DNA from: Bacteroidota bacterium
GTDB lineage: Bacteria; Bacteroidota; Bacteroidia; Chitinophagales; Chitinophagaceae
DNA length: 64,000 nt
Assembly (NCBI GenBank): GCA_028875875.1
Contig: JAGWUV010000001.1
Location: 62,001 to 126,000, forward strand
Reading direction: 5' to 3'
Shown here piece after piece: positions 54,252 to 62,973 of the stretch. The notes under the pieces are model-generated. The model ran no database searches, was not told the origin of the DNA, and saw nothing but the letters and a program-made list of their open reading frames with translations. Position 1 is the stretch's first letter. Each line of letters opens with the position of its first letter. The translations under genes were made by a program, and so were the position numbers.

Positions 54252-54262
54252 TATTTGTATAC

Positions 54263-54285
54263 TAATGTGTATTATTAACACATTA
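54263..54285. promoter_or_regulatory. Inverted repeat TAATGTGT-N7-ACACATTA
   Basis: 8-bp perfect arms with a 7-bp AT-only centre (ATTATTA), immediately downstream of copy 1 of the TGTGTA repeat and 33 bp before the GH13 start. It shares the TGTGT/ACACA half with the neighbouring repeats. Confidence 0.45.
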
Positions 54286-54317
54286 TGCAAACGATTGAGA
54301 TCAATTAAAATGCGTTT

Positions 54318-57239
54318 ATGAGATCAACTTGTCTTGTGATTTTTTTGATGATTGCTACCGCAGCAAAAAGTCAGCTATTAAGTTGGTCTCCATCTTTTAT
54401 TACCGATACATCTTCTACAGTAACCATTACTTGCGATGCCAGCCAGGGTAACCAAGGTTTATATAATTATTCAAGTACATCTGATGTTTATGTGCACATT
54501 GGTTTGATAACATCGGCTAGTACTTCTTCAACAGACTGGAAACATGTACCTTCTTTTTCTGTTTGGGGAACTACCAATGCACAGATACATGCCAGTTATC
54601 TTGGCAATAATAAATGGCAGTATACCATTACAGGAGGAATCAGGAATTTTTTCAGTGTAACAGACCCCACAGAAAAAATATATAAGATCGCTATTCTTTT
54701 TAGGAATGGCAGCGGTAGTCAAAAACAGGCTAATACAGATGGAACGGATATGTATGTGCCCATATATACTTCCGGAGGTTTTTATGCAAGATTAGATGCA
54801 CCGGCCCGCCAGCCTATGTACACTCCTGCGTTGGCCCCAATTACAAAAGCTGTTGGTGATAGTTTGCTTGTTACGGCTAATACCAGTCAGAATGCAGCCA
54901 TCACTTTGTTCTTCAACGGAACAGAGGTGGCTACTACCAATAATACAAGCACTTTAACTTCTGTTGTAAAAATTACAACAGCAGGAACACAGACCATTAT
55001 TGTTCAGGCTAATAATGGAATCACAACAGTTGCTGATACTTCAACTTTTTTTGTATCATCACCCACAACCTTCCAGCCCTTACCATCTGGTGTAACCGAT
55101 GGTATCAATTATGAAGCTGGTGATACTTCTGTTGTATTGGTGTTATATGCTCCTTATAAATCTAAGGTAGTAGTGCTGGGAGATTTTAATAACTGGACTG
55201 CTTCTTCAGCTTATCAAATGAATGAAACTCCAGACAGTCTTCGTTATTGGATACGCATCAAAGGATTAACACCAGGTACAGAATATGCTTATCAATACCA
55301 GATTGACGGCTCTTTAACTGTTGCAGATTACAATACCGAAAAAATTTTAGATAAGGCTAATGATCCATACATTCCTTCAATTAACTATCCTAATCTTAAA
55401 CCGTTTCCTGCCAAAGCATCCGGCAATATTGTAAGTGTGCTGCAAACGGCAAAACCTACTTACAACTGGCAGGCCACCAATTATACAAGGCCTGATAAGC
55501 GTAATCTTGTTATTTATGAATTACTGGTAAGAGATTTTACAACTGCAAAAAATTACCAGGCATTGCAGGATACATTATCGTATTTGAAAAGGTTAGGCAT
55601 TAATGCTATTGAATTGATGCCCGTGACAGAATTTGAAGGAAATGACAGCTGGGGATATAATCCATCTTTCTACTTTGCCCCTGATAAATTTTATGGAACA
55701 GAAACGGCATTAAAGCAATTCATTGATGCTTGCCATATGCAGGGCATAGCCGTGATACTCGATATGGTAATGAACCACTCCTTTGGATCATCACCCATGG
55801 TGCAAATGTATTGGGATGCCACCAACAATATTCCCGCTGCCAACAGTCCGTGGTTCAACCAGTATGCAACACATGCTTATAATGTAGGATATCAATTCAA
55901 TCATTTAAGCCAGGCCACAATAGATTTTCGCAACCGTGTGATTAAACACTGGCTAACCAAGTACAAGGTAGATGGTTTCAGGTGGGATTTGGCCAAAGGC
56001 TTCACACAGAAAAGAACTTGCGATGCTACAGGTAATAACTGTAATGTGGCTGCATGGGGTAATTATGATACGGCAAGAGTAGCTACATGGAAAAATATTT
56101 ACGACCAGATGCAATCTGTTTCCAACGGATCTTACTGCATTCTTGAAATGTTTGCCGATAATAATGAAGAGCAGGTAGAAGCTAATTATGGAATGATGTT
56201 ATGGGGTAATATGAACTATAACTATAACCAGGCTACCATGGGCTATAACAGCAGCTGGGATTTGAGTTATGGCATTTATACCAATCGAGGTTATAGCGCT
56301 CCTAACCTGGTAACTTACCAGGAAAGTCATGATGAGGAAAGACTAATGTATAAGAATGAACAGTATGGTAATGTATCAGGTTCTTATAATGTAAAGGATA
56401 CAGCAACAGGCTTAAAACGAAATGCCATGGCCGCGGCATTCTTTGCAACAATACCAGGTCCTAAGATGATGTGGCAGTTTGGTGAATTGGGATATGATTA
56501 CAGCATTAATACCTGTACCAATGGTACTGTTGATGCTACAGGCGGCTGCAGGCTTTCGGACAAACCCGTTCGTTGGGATTATTATTCAAACGCCAACAGG
56601 CAAGCATTGTATAATGTGTATGCCAGGCTTTATAAATTAAGAAATACGCCCAATTATATAAGCACATTTACTACAGGTAACATAACGAGCAGTTTAAGTG
56701 GTGCTTTCAAATCTTTAATAATTACAAGCGATTCTCTCAATATTGTTGTAATAGGCAATTTTGATGTGGTTGCACAAACGGGTTCTGTTACTTTCCCTTC
56801 ATCAGGAACCTGGTACAGTTATTTAACTACAGCAGCGAGAACAGCAACGGGCGGCGCTGAAAGTATTACGTTGCAGCCGGGTGAATATTATGTGTATACC
56901 AATAAGAACCTCAACAATTTTATACCTACTGCAATTGGCCCTGTTGTAGTACCTGCAGGCGATGCATCAAGTGGTATTACCATTGCACCCAATCCGGTGA
57001 GGCCAGGTGCTACTGCATCGTATACCTTAAGCGAAAGTGGCTCTGTGAATGTAAGTGTTTGGGATATGATGGGTAGAAAGATCAGTGTTTTGTTCAACGG
57101 TTTTCAATATAAGGGAACACAAACCATAGCATTAAACAATAACAATTTTGATAGCCAGTCATTGCAAAATGGAATGTATGTATTGAAAGTTGATTGTAAT
57201 GGCAAAGCAGTAACAACGAAGTTTAGTGTATTGCATTAA
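54318..57239 (+). CDS. Secreted multidomain GH13 alpha-amylase-family enzyme with T9SS sorting domain
   Basis: 973 residues. Order: signal peptide (~1-19), an N-terminal beta domain like those of Bacteroidota starch proteins (~20-165), an Ig-like module (~165-265), a CBM48-like domain (VVVLGDFNNW, ~265-365), the GH13 barrel (~385-830), and a T9SS type A sorting domain (~900-973, SVNVSVWDMMGRKIS to MYVLKVD). Barrel motifs: GINAIELMPV, DMVMNHSFG, DGFRWDLAK (nucleophile Asp557), CILEMFADN (acid/base Glu610), QESHDEERL (Asp672). Likely an extracellular alpha-glucan or branching-type hydrolase; CBM48 suits branched substrates. It starts the rightward unit with susCDEF. Confidence 0.88.
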   Translation: MRSTCLVIFLMIATAAKSQLLSWSPSFITDTSSTVTITCDASQGNQGLYNYSSTSDVYVHIGLITSASTSSTDWKHVPSFSVWGTTNAQIHASYLGNNKWQYTITGGIRNFFSVTDPTEKIYKIAILFRNGSGSQKQANTDGTDMYVPIYTSGGFYARLDAPARQPMYTPALAPITKAVGDSLLVTANTSQNAAITLFFNGTEVATTNNTSTLTSVVKITTAGTQTIIVQANNGITTVADTSTFFVSSPTTFQPLPSGVTDGINYEAGDTSVVLVLYAPYKSKVVVLGDFNNWTASSAYQMNETPDSLRYWIRIKGLTPGTEYAYQYQIDGSLTVADYNTEKILDKANDPYIPSINYPNLKPFPAKASGNIVSVLQTAKPTYNWQATNYTRPDKRNLVIYELLVRDFTTAKNYQALQDTLSYLKRLGINAIELMPVTEFEGNDSWGYNPSFYFAPDKFYGTETALKQFIDACHMQGIAVILDMVMNHSFGSSPMVQMYWDATNNIPAANSPWFNQYATHAYNVGYQFNHLSQATIDFRNRVIKHWLTKYKVDGFRWDLAKGFTQKRTCDATGNNCNVAAWGNYDTARVATWKNIYDQMQSVSNGSYCILEMFADNNEEQVEANYGMMLWGNMNYNYNQATMGYNSSWDLSYGIYTNRGYSAPNLVTYQESHDEERLMYKNEQYGNVSGSYNVKDTATGLKRNAMAAAFFATIPGPKMMWQFGELGYDYSINTCTNGTVDATGGCRLSDKPVRWDYYSNANRQALYNVYARLYKLRNTPNYISTFTTGNITSSLSGAFKSLIITSDSLNIVVIGNFDVVAQTGSVTFPSSGTWYSYLTTAARTATGGAESITLQPGEYYVYTNKNLNNFIPTAIGPVVVPAGDASSGITIAPNPVRPGATASYTLSESGSVNVSVWDMMGRKISVLFNGFQYKGTQTIALNNNNFDSQSLQNGMYVLKVDCNGKAVTTKFSVLH

Positions 57240-57296
57240 TTATAATAATTAATGCAGCAGAAAACTAACTAACGGTTGTCTGTATAGTATCAAAAT

Positions 57297-57313
57297 TGTG
57301 TAAAAAATACACA
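57297..57313. promoter_or_regulatory. Inverted repeat TGTGTA-N5-TACACA, copy 2 (susC promoter)
   Basis: Same 6-bp arms as at 54235-54251 with an A5 centre, followed by TTTGTTGTATA. It lies 67 bp upstream of the susC-like ATG, almost the same distance as copy 1 from the GH13 ATG (67 bp), so both may bind the same regulator. Confidence 0.55.
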
Positions 57314-57379
57314 TTTGTTGTATAAGTAAACTAAAGCCTATATATAACATTTACTTCTTTAACCAGTAAACTCACAATT

Positions 57380-60373
57380 ATGAACTTCAACCGATTGCTT
57401 GTTGCCCTAACGTTGGTGCTCACAGTATTCTGTGTACCTGCGTTGGCTCAAGACAAAGTGGTTACCGGTAAGGTAACAGATTCAAAAGATGGTAGCCCGC
57501 TGGCTGGTGCTACTATTACGGCAAAGGGTACTACTGTAATTACCCAAACAGATGCCAATGGTGTTTTTAAAATTAAAGTTCCTGCTTCAGTAACAACCTT
57601 AGTTGTAACCAATATTGGTTATGCCAACCAGGATGTTCCTATTGCAGCTGAATTATCCATCAAACTGATAGCTACCAGCGCATCTTTGAACGAGGTGGTA
57701 GTGATTGGTTATGGTACAGCTAAGAAAAAAGATGTAACCGGCTCTGTGGCCACAGTTACATCGAAAGACTTTGTAAAAGGTGCTATTACCAGTCCTGATC
57801 AGTTAATTACGGGTAAAGTAGCCGGTGTGGCCATCACCTCCAATGGCGGTGCTCCCGGAGCCGGTAGTACTATCCGTATCAGGGGCGGTGCTTCGTTAAA
57901 TGCAAGTAACGATCCTTTGATTGTGATTGATGGTATGCCTTTGAGTAACAGCAATATTCCAGGTGCTGCGAATCCATTAAGCTTGATTAACCCCAACGAC
58001 ATTGAATCATTCACTGTGTTGAAAGATGCCTCTGCTGCTGCTATTTACGGTTCAAGGGCATCTAATGGTGTAATCATCATTACTACTAAAAAAGGAAAGA
58101 GCGGAAAACCTGTCTTCAGCTTTAGCTCACAAATCTCTGCTTCTACCATTGAAAAGAAAGTAGATGTTTTAAATGCTGACCAGATTACTCAAATCGTTAA
58201 AGCGAATGGTAATTCTTCTATTGTTCCTCTATTGGGAACAGCTCAAACCGACTGGCAAAACCAGATTTATCAAACTGCTTTAATGCAGAATAATAACTTA
58301 AGTATTGCCGGTAGTTTAAAGCATTTGCCTTATCGTATTTCACTGGGTTATTTAAACCAGGATGGAGTTTTAAAAACCGATAACCTGCAAAGAACATCAC
58401 TCGGTATTAATTTAAGCCCGGTTTTATTGGATAATCATTTGAAGATCGATATCAGTTTAAAAGGAACTTATAGCAAAACAAGATTTGCAAACCAGGGTGC
58501 TATCGGTTCTGCCGTAACCTTCGATCCTACACAGCAGGTATATTCCAACAGCAATCGTTTTGGTGGTTTCTGGGAATGGCTGGATCCAAATAACACTACA
58601 ACAGGTTTAAAATCTTTGGCTCCATTCAACCCATTGGGTTTATTAATGCAAAAAGTAGATAGAAGTACTGTACAAAGAAGCATTGGAAATGCTTTGATCG
58701 ATTATAAAACACATTTCCTGCCTGATTTGCATGCTATTGTAAACGTTGGTTATGATGTATCTGATGGTTCGGGTACAACCGTAATTAATGATAGTGCAGC
58801 CATGAGTTATAAGAGATATAAAGATGCTAATGGCGTTTTTCATGGTGGACAGAATACACAATATAAATCTGTTATCACTAATACTTACCTGAACTTCTAC
58901 CTGAACTATTCAAAAGATTTAAAGTCGATTGATAGCCGTATCGAAGCAATGGCAGGTTATGAATACCAGGATTATAAAACAAAAAATTATTTCTATCCCG
59001 ATGTTGCTTACGATGGAACCATCGTAAATCCGGTGAACTACCCATATGATATTCCTGAAAATACATTGGTTTCATTCCTGGGTCGTGTAAACTATACTTT
59101 TAAAAACAGGTATATTTTAACAGGAACAATTCGTAGAGATGGTTCTTCCAAATTCAATCCCAATAACCGTTGGGGTACTTTCCCATCTGCTGCTTTTGCA
59201 TGGAGAATTAAAAATGAATCATTCCTGAGAAGTTCTTCTGCTGTATCAGACCTTAAACTGAGAGTTGGTTATGGTGTAACTGGTCAGCAAGACGGAATTG
59301 GTAACTATGATTATATTTCTTACTACAATCTTAGTAACCCTACTGCGCAATACCAGTTTGGTAATAATTTTTACCAGATGTACAGACCAGGCGGTTATTA
59401 TTATAACAGGAAGTGGGAACAAACAGCTACTTCCAACATCGCCATTGATTATGGTTTCTTAAACAACCGTATCACCGGTACTATCGAGTATTATTATAAG
59501 AATACTACTGACTTGTTGAACCAGATCAACCAACCTGCCTTGGCCAATTTCTCTAATAAAATTGTAGCCAACGTTGGTAGTATGGAAAACAGGGGTGTGG
59601 AGTTTACGATCAACTTCCAGCCTGTACGTACCAAAGATTTGGTTTGGGATGTTGCCTTCAACGCTACATATAATGAAAATAAAATCACCAAGCTTACCAT
59701 CTCCGATGATCCTAATTATCCAGGTGCACAATTTGGTGGTATTTCTGGCGGAACAGGAAATACTATCCTGATCAATTCTGTAGGATACAATAGGGGTGCT
59801 TTCTATGTATACAAACAAGTATACGATCCTAAAACAGGTAAGCCGATTGATAACCTGTTTGATGATAAGAACAGAGATGGTATCATCAACCAAAATGATT
59901 TGTATCAATACAAAGGGGTTGATCCTAAATCATATTATGGCTTAAGTACCAACGTAACCTACAAAAAATGGAATGCCGGTTTCGTAATGCGTGCCAGCAT
60001 AGGTAACTATGTATACAATAACGTAGCATCAGGCACAGGTACTTTGCGTAATATTATTAACCCGATCGGATACATTAATAATGGTTCTACCGATTACCTG
60101 TATACCGGTTTCAGTGGTAACGGATCTAACTATTACCTGTCTGATTACTATGTTCAAAATGCTTCCTTCCTGAGAATGGATAATATTAATATCGGGTATA
60201 ACGTAGGTAAAGTGTTCAACAACAAAGCCAACTTACGCCTAAGTGCCAATGCTCAGAATGTATTTGTTATCACAAAATATAAAGGTCTGGATCCTGAGAT
60301 CAACGGCGGTATAGACAATAACTTCTATCCTCGTCCGAGAACATTTGTGTTTGGTTTGAATCTCGACTTTTAA
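57380..60373 (+). CDS. SusC/RagA-family TonB-linked outer-membrane transporter
   Basis: 997 residues. Signal peptide to ~24 (VFCVPALAQ), a carboxypeptidase-D-like regulatory domain (~28-105, VTGKVTDSKDGSPLAGATI), the plug with VVIGYGTAKKKDVTGSVATV and LITGKVAGV, then a 22-strand barrel ending in the family pattern RPRTFVFGLNLDF. SusC forms a lidded channel with the SusD lipoprotein and uses TonB energy. The adjacent GH13 gene suggests that alpha-glucan oligosaccharides are imported. At 33 bp from susD it forms the core of the polysaccharide utilisation unit. Confidence 0.95.
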   Translation: MNFNRLLVALTLVLTVFCVPALAQDKVVTGKVTDSKDGSPLAGATITAKGTTVITQTDANGVFKIKVPASVTTLVVTNIGYANQDVPIAAELSIKLIATSASLNEVVVIGYGTAKKKDVTGSVATVTSKDFVKGAITSPDQLITGKVAGVAITSNGGAPGAGSTIRIRGGASLNASNDPLIVIDGMPLSNSNIPGAANPLSLINPNDIESFTVLKDASAAAIYGSRASNGVIIITTKKGKSGKPVFSFSSQISASTIEKKVDVLNADQITQIVKANGNSSIVPLLGTAQTDWQNQIYQTALMQNNNLSIAGSLKHLPYRISLGYLNQDGVLKTDNLQRTSLGINLSPVLLDNHLKIDISLKGTYSKTRFANQGAIGSAVTFDPTQQVYSNSNRFGGFWEWLDPNNTTTGLKSLAPFNPLGLLMQKVDRSTVQRSIGNALIDYKTHFLPDLHAIVNVGYDVSDGSGTTVINDSAAMSYKRYKDANGVFHGGQNTQYKSVITNTYLNFYLNYSKDLKSIDSRIEAMAGYEYQDYKTKNYFYPDVAYDGTIVNPVNYPYDIPENTLVSFLGRVNYTFKNRYILTGTIRRDGSSKFNPNNRWGTFPSAAFAWRIKNESFLRSSSAVSDLKLRVGYGVTGQQDGIGNYDYISYYNLSNPTAQYQFGNNFYQMYRPGGYYYNRKWEQTATSNIAIDYGFLNNRITGTIEYYYKNTTDLLNQINQPALANFSNKIVANVGSMENRGVEFTINFQPVRTKDLVWDVAFNATYNENKITKLTISDDPNYPGAQFGGISGGTGNTILINSVGYNRGAFYVYKQVYDPKTGKPIDNLFDDKNRDGIINQNDLYQYKGVDPKSYYGLSTNVTYKKWNAGFVMRASIGNYVYNNVASGTGTLRNIINPIGYINNGSTDYLYTGFSGNGSNYYLSDYYVQNASFLRMDNINIGYNVGKVFNNKANLRLSANAQNVFVITKYKGLDPEINGGIDNNFYPRPRTFVFGLNLDF

Positions 60374-60406
60374 TTTTTCACAAAAGGAATAACAAAAAAA
60401 ATAATC

Positions 60407-61999
60407 ATGAAAAAGCATAATATTTTTAAACTCATCATCACTGCGGGCATAGTTGTTGGCAGCTTCGCCTCTTGTACCAAGAAGCTGGACCTTTTGCCAA
60501 CCAATGATGTTACTGCTGCGCAGGTGTACAGCACATCTGCAGGTTATAAAGAAGCTTTTGCCAAAGTATATGGCAGCTTTGCATTAACGGGAAACCAAGG
60601 CCCAGCGGGCAATGGCGATATCCAGGGAATTGACGAGGGTACATCAGATTTCTTACGTTTGTTCTGGAAGGCCCAGGAGTTAAGTACCGACGAAGCTGTT
60701 GTTTCGTGGGGCGATCCCGGTATACAGGATTTTCACATGATGAACTGGAGTGCTACCAACCCTATGTTAACGGGTTTATACTATCGTTCTGCCTACCAGA
60801 TCACCTTATGTAATGATTTTATCAACCAGGCTTCAGATGCTAACCTGGCATCCAGGGGTATTACAGGTACAAGTGCCGATAGTATTCGTCAATACCGAGC
60901 CGAAGCAAGATTTTTAAGGGCTTATCAATATTGGGTATTGATGGACCTGTTCGGTAATCCTCCGTTTGCTACCGAAAAAGATGTGGTAGGTTCTTTCTTA
61001 CCCAAGCAAATTAAAAGAGCAGATCTTTTCACTTACATTGAATCTGAATTAAAAGCAATCGATGGAAGTTTAGCGGCTCCAAGAAAGAATGAATACGGAA
61101 GGGCAGACCAGGCAGCTGAATGGGCTTTACTGGCACGTATGTACCTGAATGCTGAAGTGTATACAGGTACTGCAAGATGGACTGACGCGGTTACTTATTC
61201 CAAAAAAGTAATTGATGCAGGTTATTCATTGATCCCGGATTATACACAATTAATGCTGGCCGATGATAATCTTAATACCAGTGAGTTTATTTTAACCATT
61301 AACTACGATGGATTGAAAACACAGGGTTATGGAGGTACAACATTCCTGATGCATGCACCTGTAGGTGGTTCTATGTCAGCCTCTAATTATGGAATTGATG
61401 GTGGCTGGGCCGGTTTGCGTACAACTAAAAATCTACCTGCATTATTTCCCGATGTTACCGGTACTGCCGATAAAAGAGCCCAGTTCTATACCAGTGGCCA
61501 GAATCTTGAAATTAACGACCTAACACAATTTACCGACGGTTATGCCATTACCAAATACAGGAATTTAACAAGAGGCGGAAAAGCAGGAAGCAGCCTTACT
61601 TTCTCAGATATTGACTTTCCAATTTTTCGTTTGGCAGAACAATACCTGATTTATGCTGAAGCTACTTTACGCGGTGGTACAGGTGGTGATGCTAACCTTG
61701 CCTTAACTTATATCAATAATCTGCGTGCAAGGGCTTATGGCAATACATCAGGTAATATCTCAGCTTCTCAGTTAACAACAGATTTTATACTTGACGAAAG
61801 AGCAAGAGAACTGTATTGGGAAGGCTTCCGCAGAACAGACCTGATCCGCTATGGGAAGTTTGTAGAAGGAACTTATTTGTGGCCATGGAAAGGTGGAGTG
61901 AAAGGAGGTACATCTGTATCGAGCTATCGTAAGCTGTACCCGCTTCCTTCTTCTGATATTTCGTCAAACGTAAACCTTACTCAGAACCCAGGATATTAA
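60407..61999 (+). CDS. SusD/RagB-family glycan-binding lipoprotein
   Basis: 530 residues. Type II signal (ITAGIVVGSFASC) places the lipid anchor on Cys at ~23. The SusD architecture is visible: DLLPTNDVTAAQVYSTS, the TPR-like helical core with RQYRAEARFLRAYQYWVLMDLFGNPPF, and the C-terminal FILDERARELYWEGFRRTDLIRYGKF. SusD closes over the SusC barrel and binds the glycan. Ends LNLTQNPGY-like, as usual. Directly follows susC. Confidence 0.95.
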   Translation: MKKHNIFKLIITAGIVVGSFASCTKKLDLLPTNDVTAAQVYSTSAGYKEAFAKVYGSFALTGNQGPAGNGDIQGIDEGTSDFLRLFWKAQELSTDEAVVSWGDPGIQDFHMMNWSATNPMLTGLYYRSAYQITLCNDFINQASDANLASRGITGTSADSIRQYRAEARFLRAYQYWVLMDLFGNPPFATEKDVVGSFLPKQIKRADLFTYIESELKAIDGSLAAPRKNEYGRADQAAEWALLARMYLNAEVYTGTARWTDAVTYSKKVIDAGYSLIPDYTQLMLADDNLNTSEFILTINYDGLKTQGYGGTTFLMHAPVGGSMSASNYGIDGGWAGLRTTKNLPALFPDVTGTADKRAQFYTSGQNLEINDLTQFTDGYAITKYRNLTRGGKAGSSLTFSDIDFPIFRLAEQYLIYAEATLRGGTGGDANLALTYINNLRARAYGNTSGNISASQLTTDFILDERARELYWEGFRRTDLIRYGKFVEGTYLWPWKGGVKGGTSVSSYRKLYPLPSSDISSNVNLTQNPGY

Positions 62000-62006
62000 T
62001 CGGAAT

Positions 62007-62040
62007 AGCGAAAGCAGGTATACACTGCTTGTTTTCGCTT
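62007..62040 (+). terminator. Intercistronic hairpin between susD and susE-like gene
   Basis: Arms around AGCGAAAGCAG and CTGC(TTG)TTTTCGCT with one 3-base bulge; followed by TTTCTC. Imperfect, so more likely a partial attenuator or mRNA-stability element than a full stop. Confidence 0.4.
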
Positions 62041-62074
62041 TCTCTTCAATTAATCAAGCAATAAAAAAATTATT

Positions 62075-62914
62075 ATGAAAACAATATTATCGAAACTGTT
62101 TTTCATAAGCACCGCAATACTCTTGTTTGCTTCCTGTAAAAAAGATGAAGCAAAGCAGTATTTCGAAGGAGGAACTGCACCGGTGCTTTCTGCTTCTGTA
62201 AGCGGAACAATCCCTTTATCGTATGCAACTGCTTCCAATGAAGCCATTAAACTATCATGGACCAATCCTAATTACCAATTTGTAAATGGTGTAAGTTCCC
62301 AGGATGTTGCATATCTTATTGAAATAGATACAACCGGAGCTAACTTTACTAACCCGAACAAACAAGTTCTTTCTGTAAGTAAAGATTTAAGTTTATCTAT
62401 TACTCAAAGCCAGTTTAATGATTACCTGCTCAATCAGCTTCAGTTAAAACCTTCAATGTCTCACAATATCGAGATGAGAGTTACAGCAAGTATGTCATCT
62501 GTAAATGCTACCAAACTGGTTTCAAATGTGATGAAGTTTTCAGTTACACCCTATGCCATTCCTCCAAAAGTGGCCCCACCCACTTCTGGTCAGTTATTCC
62601 TTGTGGGTAGTGCAACGGCAGGTGGATGGAATAATCCTGTACCTGTTCCCAGTCAGCAGTTTACCAAAGTAAGTGATACCTATTACACAATTACTGTTGC
62701 GTTAACCGGTGGTCAGGAATATTTATTTATACCTGTTAATGGAGATTGGAGTCATAAATATGCGTGCAACAAAACAACGCTTCCTCCATCAGGTGATTCG
62801 GGTGGCGATTTTGGATATGATTGGAACGATAACTTCCCGGGCCCAACAAACGGTGGAACCTATAAGATTGATGTAGATTTTCAAAGAGGGAAGTTTACTG
62901 TAACCAAACAATAA
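62075..62914 (+). CDS. SusE/SusF-like outer-membrane starch-binding lipoprotein 1
   Basis: 279 residues, lipoprotein signal (FISTAILLFASC, lipid anchor Cys at ~23). An N-terminal Ig/fibronectin-like SusE domain (~35-165, LSWTNPNYQFVNGVSSQDVAYLIEID) is followed by one carbohydrate-binding module with LFLVGSATAGGWNNPVPVP and LFIPVNGDWSHKY. SusE/F proteins hold starch at the surface. It is shorter than SusF relatives (one CBM-like module only). Tandem with a larger paralog. Confidence 0.87.
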   Translation: MKTILSKLFFISTAILLFASCKKDEAKQYFEGGTAPVLSASVSGTIPLSYATASNEAIKLSWTNPNYQFVNGVSSQDVAYLIEIDTTGANFTNPNKQVLSVSKDLSLSITQSQFNDYLLNQLQLKPSMSHNIEMRVTASMSSVNATKLVSNVMKFSVTPYAIPPKVAPPTSGQLFLVGSATAGGWNNPVPVPSQQFTKVSDTYYTITVALTGGQEYLFIPVNGDWSHKYACNKTTLPPSGDSGGDFGYDWNDNFPGPTNGGTYKIDVDFQRGKFTVTKQ

Positions 62915-62973
62915 CGGGATAGTGAAAGAAAAATTCTTTACTTTCTTATTGCTCATCTAACAAAAAAAGTGCT

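Larger units (their letters stand above)
54009..54317. promoter_or_regulatory. Divergent promoter region of the sugar locus
   Basis: About 310 bp between the symporter and the GH13 gene, without coding potential and rich in symmetric elements: a LacI-type palindrome at 54133-54144, TTACAC-TTT-GTGTAA at 54155-54169, TGTGTA-N5-TACACA at 54235-54251, TAATGTGT-N7-ACACATTA at 54263-54285, and a second GCAAACG half-element at 54287-54293. It must carry two opposing promoters. Confidence 0.6.
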
